This document shows positions 49,101 through 61,240 of a stretch of DNA of 64,000 nucleotides, piece by piece. The stretch covers positions 1 to 64,000 of the forward strand of contig NW_019774947.1 of NCBI RefSeq assembly GCF_001039355.2, in the 5' to 3' direction. Both the position numbers and the translations under genes were made by a program. The notes under the pieces were generated by a model, which saw nothing but the letters and a program-made list of their open reading frames with translations, was not told the DNA's origin and made no database searches. The DNA comes from Lingula anatina. Taxonomy: Eukaryota > Brachiopoda > Lingulata > Lingulida > Lingulidae. How positions within the stretch are numbered: position 1 is the stretch's first letter; every line of letters begins with the position of its first letter.

Positions 49101-52100
49101 AAAATAGGAATAGCATCATTCATGTTGATGGAGAGGAAAACCTTAATGCTGGTGCTAATTCCAGAGGAAATGGTAATAATGCAGAAGAATTAATGGAGGT
49201 GAGTGAACCCTCAGTAGGGGGAAGTGATTTGGATAGAACAAGAGATGCCATTTCAGATGAGCAGGAAACTGCAAAGAGAACATCAAGCAGTAATGACTCA
49301 GTGGAAGTTACAGATGAAAACATCAGTTTTGATGAAGCTATCGATACTGATGCTCCATTAAGTGGAAATGCAGACAATCTCCAAGAGAAGGTCAGTTGTG
49401 AAGACAGTACACAAGTTAAACAACCTGAAGCAGCATCTACCCCACTTCATGAACATCAAGTGCAAGAATCATTTGAAAAGCAAATGGCAGGTGATAGAAA
49501 GCTTTCTTTAAACCTTTCTCTCAGTGGTGGAGGGCCAACAAATTCTGATTCATCCAAAATAGGAGATCATACTAGTTTAAAATCTTCTTCCTCTGATCAC
49601 TCTCTGCCAGATTCTCCTAGTACTTCTTCTATTTCTAGTCGCACCAGACCTTTCCTGCGCTATAACTCCTCTCCTGCTGTAGCCCCCTCGCCCTCCTCCT
49701 CCCCTCCACCCAAACCACTGCGACATCAGCCAGTCAGCATTGATTCCGGTACTTTTCCAGCAGGTAAATGGGATTCTATATGAAACAAGAAAACACCCAG
49801 AGAAAGATGGAAGACAATAGGCTTCATGCTTTGTTTTATTTCATATATTTATTTTTTCATTATTATTTTTGTAATTGTTGTGTCATTATATTTTTGATAA
49901 TCGTTACACTAAATTTGTTGTTTTGCTTTCTAGTGAGGTGATTTTATGCTTATTGTTTTGGTTGAGATTTGACTTGGACACTAATATCATAATACATGCA
50001 CTAGTTGTGATGAACTTCCATGATGAAGATTTGAAACCACATGAGAAGAGAGCACTTAATTTTTTATACAACCAATGTTTGTCTTTCGTTAAACAGACTG
50101 TTAGAAAATACCATTGTTGTGCAGTGTATCAGTAAGTGAAACAGTGTTAAGGTTGGGACCTAAGCATATGTTAAGTCAGAGATGCTGCAAGGTATCTATG
50201 ACATTTAAGCTCCCTTGTGGAATCCTGTTTGTCTTGGCATTATAGTCTTACAGGCATACCATGTGCTTGGTTGTTATCTGTATTCCCATATTCCCCTTAG
50301 ACCAGTGTTTGGCTTCTTGTAGTAATATTATATTGACTTTATTTTAAACACAAAGTGGAAGCTTGTTTTATCATGCTAGCTGGGGATAATGTTGTTGATC
50401 TTATGTAGAGCACCAGGTGGCATGTTTCCTTAAATTGAAGTGACATTTTTTTCTTTTTTGAGGGGGAAGATCTACATCATCGTATCAATTTTGAGAAAAC
50501 ATGCAAATTGAAAAAAAATTGCCTTTCTCCACAAAGAAACTGTTCTCTTATTGTGTTTGGCTTGTAAATGAGAACATTGCATGTTAAGGAATTATGAATT
50601 ACATTAGTGGAATTTTTGCTCCCTTGAGTTTAATTGCCTTGAAACCTACAAAACTGTTTTGGTGGGGTTGATAAGTTGAATTGCAATCTTTTGACATTTT
50701 TGTCAAACAAAGGCAAAACAAAAATTATTGAGGCATATATATTTTAGGTGCTACAGGGAACACAACTTTGCAAGCCTCATTAAGTTGGGGTCTGGGCTAC
50801 GATGGGTTATCATTTATTCATGAATTGGATATGATGTTGTTGATATAATGTCAGATTGAACTTATCACAAGGTAGATGTTTCTATAGGCAAAATGGCTTG
50901 TTTTGTGATAAGACACTTCATTAATTTTTTAAAGAAAGTAAATATAGTGAGAAAACTTCTTTAGACATTTAATGGATTTTTAAAGATATTTAAGGTATGT
51001 GTTAAAATGATATTTATTATGCATATTTTGCCAAATGAACAAAACATTCGAAGTTTGGTCCTAATTTTTTTTTTCTTTTTTTACAGAAGCTTTTCATATG
51101 TATTTTAAATTTTGCATCATAAAATTTTATGTGAGAGCATTTTTATAAGTATGGAGTGATAACTACCAATTAATAATGGTTTTCACAGATGTAAAATGCA
51201 AATGCAAGTATTGTTATGTTTTTTTTATTGATAAAAGAGTTGTCAACCAGACAGAATGTCGAAGGGCAAGAAAAGTCTTTGGGATTATTGCCAATGAAAC
51301 TATATATTTCTGTACATTGATTCAACTTCGAAGGGACTCTTGCTGAATGCAATCACATTAAAACTCCTACTGTGTCTAGGGCATTTGAAAAAGTACCAGC
51401 TTTTCTGTGTTTTACTTAATGCCAAGAGGAGGCTTGCCAATCTGTTAATCTGGTTGCATTCAGCAAGAGTCCCCGCAGATTTGGTTCAGTTTACATAGAA
51501 CGATAGTTTAATTGGAAAAGAGCCCTTTGAAACAACCTATGACAGAAGTTTATTCTTCTTGTAGATTTTCCATCATGGTGACATTCTAAATTAACTTGCA
51601 CATTGATGAAGGAAATGATGTGATAAATCCTGTAAACTGTACTTGTAATAATTAAGAATAACAAGTTTATTTTTTCACAGATGAAGCTGATGATTCTGAC
51701 AGAGCACTAGCTTCCACACCATTAGACACAGAGCAGAGCAATGGTCATGCTAATGGTCACTCAGTCAGGCCTCCCTCTATCTCGGTCACTTCTCATGCTG
51801 AAGATGACCAGGAGGTAAGTTTTTTTCAACCATAGACATAAAGTTCCAGCTCATCAGTGTCAGTTTTGTTTTATGAGATAAATGTTTCAATCATTGCAGT
51901 AAATGATTTCTTAGCAATAGACTTATACTATATATGTTATCGCTGTAATATCATATGTCATCCAGGTCTAACAATCTACTGACCCAAACCAAAATTCACT
52001 GGCCCAAGCCGAATTTTCAGAAAAATTTACTTGTATTAACACATTGAGATTTAACAGGTTTCTTATTACAAAGAAGAACAAAAAGTTGGGATTTTCCTAA

Positions 52101-53518
52101 GTTAATTGCAAAAAAAAAAACACTTCAGTATTTAGCCTGAACATTTATAAATCAATTAGAGTACATGTTACACAACTCAAAGCTGAAAAACAACCAGTAA
52201 CTGACTGCTTTTCAGAAATTTCACTGGCCTGGTTCGATTTTTACCGGCATTGGCAGTCAGGCCAGTGGTTAACAATTCAGACTGCTCTGTATTTTATCTC
52301 TGCATGCTTTACTTTTTGCATTTATTATCAAGAAAATCAGTAAAAAAAATGCACATGCCAATTATCTTACCTTGGCAGTTAGTATGATACTACAGTGTTT
52401 AGGATGCACCATAAATTTCACAGAGCACTTAAGGTAATGCCAATAATGCAGTTTGGAGGGGGCTGGGAAGTCGCAAATACAAATCTACATAAATATGACT
52501 AAGTGTGATGAAAGTCCAGCATGCTGAGGTTACAGATGAACAGTTGTTTTTCCTAATATTACATTTGCCAGACAACATGAAATACACCCGGGAAATCATT
52601 CTGCTTTTATCAGTAATTGTAGATAAGTGAAGGGTAAGCAGCAGCAAGGGGGTAATGTAATATAGCTCATGCAAGTAATCTTTTCAGAAGCAATACAATT
52701 GATGGCCAGTGGAAAGATATACTTGTAATCAATTTAATAAAGAGTGAAAGTACATCTTACCTAAACAGTTTTTGTGAAGAGCGTTTGGCTTCTATGTAAA
52801 TAAGATGATTCGAACCTCTGAAGTTAATAATGCACAATCATTGCCCTTGATGAATTGCAAATTCTTATGGAAAACTTTTCATCAAGGCAATTTCTATTGC
52901 TGTAGGTATGTGAAATTATTCAAAAGAGTTTGCACTAAATCTTTGTTCTGGACAATGACAATTTTTAAAATATATTTTAACCCATCTAGCAGCTATCTAA
53001 CCAAAATGGACTTTCACTAAGGAAACACCAGTATAACTCACTACTGTCAGTTTTCCAACTTTTTGGGAGCCAATAATATCATTTGATATCAATGCAGAGG
53101 GCCCTGAACCCTATATCATATTTTCAAACTTTTTTTTGCTAAATGGCAGTCTCATCCCTGAACTGAAAAGATAAAAGAATTACTGCATGTTAACACCAGG
53201 TAATGGTCTGTGTGTTAGCCTAACTCTCAGACACATGTTTATCACTGGCAGTGAAATAATTTCAGTTGGTCCTAAACCACTTGGTTCCTGTTGGCAGCTG
53301 AGTATATAGTCAGGCTGACGCCTCATTAAGGAGCAGTACAGCCTTTTTAAAGATGGCGTTTTGATCCAAATTTATGCTGTCGCAGTTCTTAGTTAGTCCC
53401 AGGATTGAATGCCTGGTCTATAAGTTTGAAATGAAATGTTATCTGTATCCATATCAAATGAAAATTGAATTTATAAATGTCTTATTTAATACTATACATT
53501 CAACCCCCCCCCTCCCCC

Positions 53519-53570
<52 letters not shown>

Positions 53571-56500
53571 AAAAAATCATGTGACACAGTACCATGGTTC
53601 CTCGTGAACAAAATAATTTACAAATTATGTTGATAGTGTACAAAAGAAACAGGATGTGAGAAGCATTATGTGGGAAATATGTTTCTATTGAAATGTATCA
53701 ATGTAACATAAAACAGAGTAAGAACATCTGCTGAGAGCTGAACTGTGGTTGAAACAGAAATAACAACCTACTGTTGTCATTTTTCAGATTCTCTCTGAGG
53801 AGCTTACTGACACTTTCAAAGAAGATGAGAATATTGATGAGCTCTTCGCAACACACAGGTCCATCCATTCCAGTACAGGAAATTTGCATGTTTCATTTGG
53901 CGTAAGTGATTTTGTGTCATACTTCTCACTCAATACTACGCTTTGGGAACTGTGGAGCTTGGATATTGGCTGTATCCCTGATGATTGCTATTGTTGAAGT
54001 TCAAATACACTACATTTTCTTGGGATTGTCTACATTCATGCTGTTAGTATAAATCACATTGGAATAAATTTTGTGTTAAAAAGAAGACTTAAGACTTATT
54101 GAAGTCTAAATATGACATGTTAACTGCTTGATGCCATCGATAAGATACCCCCCCCCCTTATTGTGTTCAATATATTTTGATGGGCTACAGTATCCCACAC
54201 AGTGTTAGAGAACATCATTAGTGGTGAAGTGAACTATTTGAATTACACTGAAATTTGATCAATTTATGATACAAAGCTGAAGCAGTGATATCTGTTATGT
54301 GCTGGTTGACAAAAACTACATTATATCCTGACAGGGTAAGAAGATTTGTGTGATATACACATAAACACGAACCCTTGTGTATGTGTCTTTAAGACAGTGA
54401 ATAACGAGTATGAGACAACAAAATGTGAAAGAAGTAGGAAGTTGATTTCTCTTTTTTTCTCTTCTAGGGAAGCCAAGGAAGTCTTTCCAGTTATTACAGC
54501 AATGCAGGGGAGGATCGCTATGGCAACATCCCTGTGTCTGGAGAAATCCTGCTCAGTATGGAGTATGACTACAAGAAAGGGTGGCTGGTTATACATATAA
54601 AACGCTGCCAAGACCTAGCTCCAGCTGATGTCAAGAAGAATAGATCTGACCCGTAAGTTTTTTTAAGTTGTTTGCCAGATGAGACAATTCAAGATCGTAA
54701 ATCATGTGAATGCAAAACATGTCATTTGTAGATTTTGTCCACCAAAAAATAATTTCCATGTGTTTGTCCAAATGCCTAGAACTCAACACAATTTTCTTGA
54801 ATTTTTACCATTTAAATATCTTTGGGTTACAGCTACGTCAAGACCTACCTTTTGCCAGATAAAACAAGAGGAGGGAAGAGAAAAACAAAGATTAAGAAGC
54901 ATACCTTGAACCCCACATTTGATGAATCATTGCGGGTAAGATATGTTTCAGCATGAGCTATAAAGGAAATAATTTGGTTTCAATAGTTGGTGCTAAGTAT
55001 ACAAGGTAAATCGTTCAGTACATCGAGAAATATGTTTTTGGTTATGTATATGCTGTGATTTATCTCCTGACAGTTGCCCACTTTCCTGTTTTAGTACATT
55101 GTCACTAAGAGTGAGCTGGAAACGAGAACTCTGTGGTTGTCAGTCTGGCACAGTGATACATTTGGGCACAATGAGTTCCTGGGTGAGGTTCTTCTGCCCC
55201 TTAATGAGCAGAACTTCGATGACACCTCGCCGAGGTGGTTCCAGCTATCAGAAAGGGTAAGTAGAAGAAGTTGGAGTGGTATTTTAAAGCAATGTTAAAT
55301 TTTGATTAAGAAAGCAGGTTGAAATATTTACTTTGGTAAAAAAATATTGGGTTCATTTCAGTGCAGTAGTGCCTGTAGGTTTGTTTTGATATGTAAAATT
55401 GCCAGGCAACCAAGGTAACTGTTGCAGTGTTTGCATGATTACCGTATGTTTATAGGTTTGAATGAGATGGGTGGTGCTCATTCCTAGAGCTGGCATTTTC
55501 ACATTGATGGCAAATGGCATTATGGTTATTTTTACATTTTTATGTTTTTCTGGCATGGCATATATAGCAAGTGATTGGAATTTTATTGTGAAATTTATAT
55601 TATCAGTGAATACAATATTATTTTTAAAAGTCATGTTAAAATACGTTAACATAACATTGATGTTTTATTTTCACTGAACACTTTTTTTAATGGTTGGCTG
55701 GGTTTTAAAATTGCAAACTAGTTAAAACTAGCTGAGGTGGAACTCCATGAAGTATGATTTGTATTGATTAAAGACGGCTCTCCAAATTTATCTTGCACTT
55801 CTATACATGTATATCCTCATGCATTATCATAATTACCGATGATTGGATTATTTCAGATTGCAGAAGAAGATACTTCATTGGCTTACAGGGGTGATCTGAG
55901 TATTTCTCTGAAGTTTGTCCCACCAGAGTTCCTCTCCAGTGACTCTCCAGCAAAGAGTAAGAAGAAAAGCAAGAGGTCTTCCACAGAACCAAAAAATGGT
56001 CAGCTCCATGTTATGATCAGGGAGGCTAAGAATCTCATTGCGATGAAATCTGGGGGGACCTCTGATCCTTTCTGTAAAGGGTAAGTTCTTTGTTATGCAA
56101 TATTGAGCATTTGTATCTTGTATTCCAATGCCGCTGTTAGATTTCTGTTTTTTATATGGTCTGTAAGCAAAGCAATTGGGCTTTTTTCTGAATTAATATC
56201 ATAAATCATTGTATTATCACGTGTCAAACTTAGCATGCAAGTTCTTATACTTCTCATAATGATGCCGTGTACATTTGAAGTATATATGTGAAGCAGGATG
56301 TCAATCTACCTGGATTTGAATCTCCTCTGTGACAGCTACATATACTATTTATTTTTCAGATACATTCTTCCTGAGAAGAGCAAACATGCCAAGCAAAAAA
56401 CTAAGATTATTAAGAAGAATTGTAACCCAAAGTGGAATGAAACCTTAGTGTTCGAAAATTTGACTCTTGAAGAGTTGGAGGAACGCTGCCTGGAACTCAC

Positions 56501-57042
56501 AATTTGGGACCATGATTTGCTTACTAGCAATGATTTCCTTGGTGGCACTAGACTCAGTTTGGGAACAGGCAAGTTAGATTTATTATACAAAACTTTTCTC
56601 CTAGCCTTTTTTTTTTCAGAATGTAGTGCAAGCATTATGACTTTTAATATGGATTAAAATGGAACATAACAATGGCTTTATTTCTGGTTAAGTAACTTAT
56701 GTAACATCACAAAGCCTTTACTTCTAAGTCATACGTGCTAAGAATTTTTTCCTTTTAATATCAGATATCATTAAAAAAAAAAAAAAGAAATAACAATAGA
56801 AATTTTTAGAAGAAAATACTCAAAGGAAAACCACAAGATAAAAGAATGCTGTTTTTGGTTTTTTATCTACTCAGTGTATTTATATGTATTTAATTATTGT
56901 AGGCCGCAGCTATGGACGTGAGGTCAGTTGGATGGATTCCCGAGGAGAAGAAATTTCTGTCTGGCAGCACATGTTGGATCATCCCAATGCCTGGGCAGAT
57001 GTAACTTTGATGCTTAGAGCAACCATGGGCAAAAGTTCATGA
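29565..57042 (+). CDS. SYTL-like: Synaptotagmin-like protein (SYTL/bitesize type), Rab27-effector with tandem C2 domains
   Basis: Fourteen in-phase coding exons: 29565-29722 (exon opens at 29539), 33148-33366, 34204-34343, 38728-39396, 45665-45700, 47409-49763, 51681-51814, 53788-53901, 54468-54652, 54833-54935, 55095-55256, 55857-56080, 56360-56568 and 56903-57042. Product is 1615 residues. Residues 1-140 form the Slp homology domain. It has two helices flanking a double zinc finger (Cys 78/81, 95/98, 103/106, 119/122), and then SGEWFY 132-137, the W-F motif that contacts Rab27. Residues 140-1275 are low-complexity, Ser/Asp/Glu-rich and presumably disordered. C2A is about 1290-1425 and C2B about 1455-1615. 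C2A loop 3 reads WHSD, lacking one calcium Asp as in mammalian Slps, so phospholipid binding may be calcium-independent. Slps tether Rab27 vesicles to the plasma membrane; Drosophila bitesize organises apical actin. The last intron uses a GC donor. A 36-base exon (45665-45700) is symmetric and may be skipped. Confidence 0.93.
31599..31657 (+). ncRNA. pre-miRNA-sized hairpin candidate in a SYTL intron
   Basis: Arms AATGTATCTGGGCCGTTACAG (31601-31621) and CTGTAATGACCCAGATACATT (31635-31655) pair over 21 positions with one mismatch and one G-U, around a 13-base loop. The stem extends by a G-C and a G-U pair at the base. Size and position fit a small hairpin RNA. I recognise no known miRNA seed, and a tiny inverted-repeat transposon remnant is equally possible. 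Confidence 0.3.
32986..33032. repeat. poly-T tract
   Basis: About 46 consecutive T, 116 bases upstream of the exon at 33148. Confidence 0.95.
34013..34076. repeat. (TTTA)n microsatellite
   Basis: About 15 tetranucleotide units in the intron before the 34204 exon. Confidence 0.95.
34902..37979. repeat. near-identical direct repeat pair flanking an N gap
   Basis: Copy 1 is 34902-36433 and copy 2 is 36445-37979; both begin GAATTAAGATGTTAAAAAAT and end in a poly-T tract. They differ by isolated substitutions and 1-4 base indels. The gap lies exactly at the junction, suggesting two haplotypes placed in series. Confidence 0.9.
36434..36444. other. assembly gap (11 N)
   Basis: Run of N between the two copies of the 1.5-kb repeat. 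Confidence 0.99.
39741..39783. repeat. poly-T followed by poly-G tract
   Basis: About 20 T, one C, then about 21 G. The G-run could form unusual structure and is hard to sequence. Confidence 0.9.
40312..45677. repeat. near-identical 2.7-kb direct repeat pair joined at an N
   Basis: Copy 1 is 40312-42996 and copy 2 is 42998-45677. They share essentially all sequence with scattered substitutions, a TA-microsatellite length difference (near 41796 versus 44438) and small indels. Copy 1 stops at a single N inside what is, in copy 2, the start of the 36-base SYTL exon. Confidence 0.92.
44438..44486. repeat. (TA)n microsatellite
   Basis: Long TA run in copy 2 of the 2.7-kb repeat. The matching site in copy 1 has only a few units. 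Confidence 0.95.
45665..45700 (+). other. 36-base symmetric SYTL exon (12 codons)
   Basis: Flanked by TATGTTAG and GTAATT. It starts two bases into a codon and ends after the first base of another, so both inclusion ([12 protein letters not shown]) and skipping keep the frame between the exons ending at 39396 and starting at 47409. Confidence 0.7.
46094..46146. repeat. (TA)n microsatellite
   Basis: About 26 TA units followed by a T-run. Confidence 0.95.
49764..51680 (+). other. SYTL intron with a foldback element
   Basis: No exon found. The only structured item is the inverted-repeat element at 51333-51473. Confidence 0.7.
51333..51473. mobile_element. short foldback/MITE-like element with 20-bp perfect inverted repeats
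   Basis: GGGACTCTTGCTGAATGCAA at 51333-51352 is the exact inverse complement of 51454-51473. The interior is about 100 bases and non-coding. No clear target duplication. A structured RNA is an alternative. Confidence 0.5.
51815..53787 (+). other. SYTL intron with C-run and (CA)n
   Basis: No exon recognised. A C-rich stretch at about 53505-53519 is followed by a CA microsatellite at about 53520-53566. Confidence 0.7.
53520..53566. repeat. (CA)n microsatellite
   Basis: Uninterrupted CA run following a C-rich tract. Confidence 0.95.
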
Positions 57043-58820
57043 AACTGGAAAGTGTCATCCTTCCGAAGGTTATAGTACATAGAGAGATTGAACACTGTGA
57101 TGCTGGATTGCCCATGCCAAGCTGTAAAATATTATTGAATTATTCAGAATTATTAACCCGTTTGAATAGTTAAGTTGTTCAATGTAAATGACAACATTTG
57201 TATTTTGATTAGAATATTATGTACTTTGAGCAGTGTGTAGTTTTCAATCCAAGCATCATGACCCCACTTCAAATTCTACTCTGGCATACAAGTTAACTTA
57301 CAGTCTATACCTAATCCACTGCTTAACATTCCCTAATGACTGCAAAACTTTACCAAGTACTTCTATAGCAATATTATAGGACTATCACTTCATGTACAAA
57401 AAATATATTTACATTGTGGTACCTGTGTTTCACAAATATGTGCAATTAATCGCTATTTATTTTACTTGATTTTTCTTGGCTCAATTTTTGATGGTCAGGC
57501 ACTATATTAGAGAGCATACATTCCAAAAGGATCCCTTTTTAATGCCAGTCTCTTTAAATGCCCTTAACAAAACAAAATATAGATTAAATTCATGTTTTCT
57601 TATGAAAACAGGCATTTTATTTAATTTTCAGAAGATGTTAATGTCTGATATTAGAAGCCTGTACATTACATCATCTATATATCAATTATAAACCCCACTA
57701 AGGTCAAGCCAAAGACCATAATAAATATGGCATCTGCTGTCTCCTTGCTAAGAACTTTAGCATTTAGGGCCTTAAGTAGGTTGAAAGAGGCCAGTAATAA
57801 TAAAGTCAATTGTGTTGCACCATATGTCACAATTAAACATAATTTGAATTGCAGAAGTGGGATTGTAGCAAAAACAATAATCTCATAAATAGCCTGCCCA
57901 GGCAATCCTGGCATACGTACCTTGGTTATGCATCAATAGTCAATCCACTTAAATAAATGGCTGAAGCTCTTTGTAATCTTACTTAAAATTGGTATGGGTT
58001 GCAGAAAATTATCTTTGAATTTTGACATGTCATTGTTAATAAACCCTACTCAAATATAAAAACATAGGTTGTATTTTGACTTTTTAAAAGATTAATTCAG
58101 TTGAATTATGTTTGATGATGATATAAATACATCACTTGTAACTTTTACAATTGGAAAGAGTGTATTAGAATTGCATTAAATGCGTATTGAATCTTTATAT
58201 GGCCTCTCTATGGCTTAGAGTATGTGTTAAATTTGATTTTTGTTATGAACTAACTCTCTCATGCATAATGCCTTTTGACTTTCCTGCGACTTAATGGCAT
58301 TTAGAAAATAAATAATCAGTTTATAGTTTAAGTATAATTTCAAGTATACGCAGCTTTGAATTTGTATACTCATAAGTTATCCTCTTCTATTCACAAAGTA
58401 ACAAAATTTGCAAATTTTCCTGTCAAAACATTTTTTTCACTGCCTGAAACACTGAATACAAATCTACTGCTTGTAGATCTGTCAGTCTCTTGACAAGGGA
58501 ATGGATAACCTGTGCTGGTAGGGATGCATGAAACTAAGTGAAGTCCATCATTTAGGAGGAAAAGACATCAAATTGTAAAAATTAAACACGTATTTCATAA
58601 ACATAATGATATTTTATGATAAACAGGGTTGTGGGACTCTTTACATTAGTAAAAACTTGCAGACGCATTTATGTATTTTTGTTTGTTTGTTTGTTTTTGT
58701 GTACCTTTAATTTTTCTAATACTCTTATTTTCTGTCAGAAAAGTGATATCATTGTACTCTTAAATTGCCTTGAATATGTTTATTGTTGAAATGTAATAAA
58801 TTCTCACTTACATGCTTGTG
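57043..58820 (+). other. SYTL 3' UTR
   Basis: Begins after the stop at 57040-57042. AATAAA at 58795-58800 is followed within 20 bases by a GT/T-rich stretch, the usual arrangement around a cleavage site. This gives a UTR of about 1.8 kb. No coding exon seen on either strand. Confidence 0.6.
58795..58800 (+). terminator. polyadenylation signal of SYTL
   Basis: AATAAA with a downstream TTGTGTGTTTTTTTT element, about 1.75 kb after the stop codon. Confidence 0.55.
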
Positions 58821-59274
58821 TGTTTTTTTTTATTCCACAGATATGTATGTACATACTACTGAGATACGTGCATTGCATGCTCGAGAAGTATCCAAATTGA
58901 GTCACTCTCATAATGGAACTAGAGACTGGTGAATTTTACTTGCAACAGAGAACAAGGCAGCAAAGCTGTCAAATGTACAGACAAACAGCAGAAAAAAAAT
59001 GATGCACAATAAAGGCTAATGCAAAGTAAACACCAAAATTTAATTATGCACAACAGGTTGATGTAAATAAAGTGTATAACTAGCATAATACTTCAGGCCC
59101 ATGAGAATTCAAGTTCACACTTTGAAATGCTAGTATGACAAAAATGAAAATTTCCCAAAAAAGTGCTTAGAACTAAATTCAGGAAAAAAAGATAATCCAA
59201 TGAAGCTGGCTTTCCAATTTAAGCTGTATTTCAATCCTAATTAAGTATCATTCTTGTAAGTTACAAAACAAATA

Positions 59275-60694
59275 GTAATAGTTTTCCATTCATAACGTTT
59301 CCCAGCAGGCATAGTCGAGTTGGATCAACGTTGAAAACAGGTTGATATGTTGAATTGCTGTTGATCTACCTAAATTCAACGTAAAATCAACTTTGATCCA
59401 GCCACATCAAAACACCGTCATAATGTGATGTTGACTCAACGTTGTATTTTGGTCATTGACACAACCTTGCAGACATGGATTGTAATTTAAAATATTACTT
59501 ATTGAAAAAGTGATACTTTGTTTATCAATACTGTAATTAACTTTATCAAAATAATAAAAAAAGTGTTTTAAAGTAAAAGTGACAGTTTTTTTGTGTCTTT
59601 AGTGAACTAGTGAATTTTCTTAACTTGTTATTCAGAAATACATTCCAATAAACTGAATTCCTTGCAAGGTCAGCTAACACTAGGATGAATAAGTTGCTGT
59701 AAATGTGATGGAGTGAGTTTAATAAAGTTGACAGCTCTCGGTACCCTGTTATAATAGATAGACAGGTTGTGGTGACTGTGACTTTGTTATATATATATAT
59801 ATATATATATATAAACCTTGGAAATTTTAACTTAAAGACCATACATATACACCCTACATATATTTAGCCATCAAACATGTCCTACTGCTAAGCACATCCA
59901 GGCTAAAAGGGTGTACCATGCTTAGGAGCTAAATGCGTTGAAAAAATCAGACAAAGCAGGCACTTGGATGTTTTTACAGTGTACCTTATAATTGTGTACC
60001 TGTGTTTTGTACCAAAAATAAAAACAGTTCAGGTCCTTTTAATGTCTTTTCATGCAAGAATGTTGTCTAACAACTGGGGTTGATACAATGTTGTTCCCTG
60101 ACGTTGAGTCAACCAATGTTTATCCAACGTATTATCAACGTTATGGTTCAACGTTGTTTCAACGTTAAAACAACATAATTTGCCTGCTGGGTTTGTGGTG
60201 GTAGTGCACAATTTTTTTTTTTTTTTTTTTTTGTCAATTTTGATGCAATATTACATATTGATTAACAACATAATCATCCAATTTTAATTATCTACTAGTA
60301 CTGTATGTAACATGAATATTTGGAAAATTTGATGACCATTTGTGGGAGTCCCAAGTTCCACACTGAAAATGCCAATATGTGAAAAATGAAAATTTCATAA
60401 AAAACTACATTGCTTCCAGAAGAGCTACCATGGATATTAAAAAAATGTGACTAGTAAATGTGATAAGCAAAGGTCTTCATGCCCATGGAACTTCAGTGTC
60501 ACACCTAGAAAATGCCAAACTGTAAACAAGAGAAATTTGCTAATTTAGACCAATCATTTGTCCAAATTCTTTTGCTGCGTAGTTACAATTTGACCTTGAC
60601 TTCACATACTCCGCATAAATGCCTCAGTTTAGAAAATGTTATAAAGTGCTGTATTTTTTGAAAAAGAGATCGTAACGCAAGCTGGAAGAAGCTT
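59275..60694. repeat. copy 1 of a near-identical 1.4-kb direct repeat
   Basis: Matches 62643-64000 at nearly every base apart from several indels (a TA run, loss of subterminal repeats, poly-T length). Copy 2 runs off the window edge, so the true length is unknown. Confidence 0.92.
59301..60191. mobile_element. non-autonomous DNA transposon-like element with CCCAGCAGGCA termini
   Basis: Perfect 11-bp terminal inverted repeats, CCCAGCAGGCA and TGCCTGCTGGG, bound 891 bases. Many subterminal AACGTTGA-like words occur near both ends. Flanks share TTT, a possible short target duplication. No transposase frame. Superfamily not assigned. Confidence 0.6.
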
Positions 60695-61170
60695 GGGTGG
60701 CGATCAACCGAGTTTCATTGCAAGGTAAAATTAAGAGGTCGTAAGTACAAGATACATTTTGAATGATACGTCTAACACAAAACTATGTTCTTTTTCAATA
60801 GCTTGAAAAGTCTTTGGTTCCACCTCGCGTTGCACTGTACAGAAATTTCAAAATTTAAATGTACCACTACTTTCATGTACGCGGTCGGTGCACGTGCCTA
60901 AAGATGCACGTGAAGCCCGTTTTTTGCAAAAAAAAGCCGACCAAAATTTGCATTTTTCGCCTTACTGTAATATTAATGGTTCACCTTATGGGATTTAAAA
61001 AAAAATTTAATCTCTGTTTAATATGTGTTTAAGATCGCGACCTCAGTTTTTAGCGGTCCTTTNGGGTGTATCACCAGAAAATTCAATAAAACTTCTTTCT
61101 GGTATAAAAGTAAGTTTATTTTTACTATGCAAAACCCAAGTGCGATCTCATAGAGGTTTGCCATGCGTCC

Positions 61171-61240
61171 ATTTCGGTCCATTTCTGCCCATTTCGGTCC
61201 ATTTCGGTCCATTTCTATCCATTTCGGTCCATTTCTATGT
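61171..61240. repeat. 10-bp tandem repeat, seven units
   Basis: Units of ATTTCGGTCC, with variants ATTTCTGCCC and ATTTCTATCC, in exact 10-base register. Open frames on both strands through it are by-products of the repeat. Confidence 0.9.
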
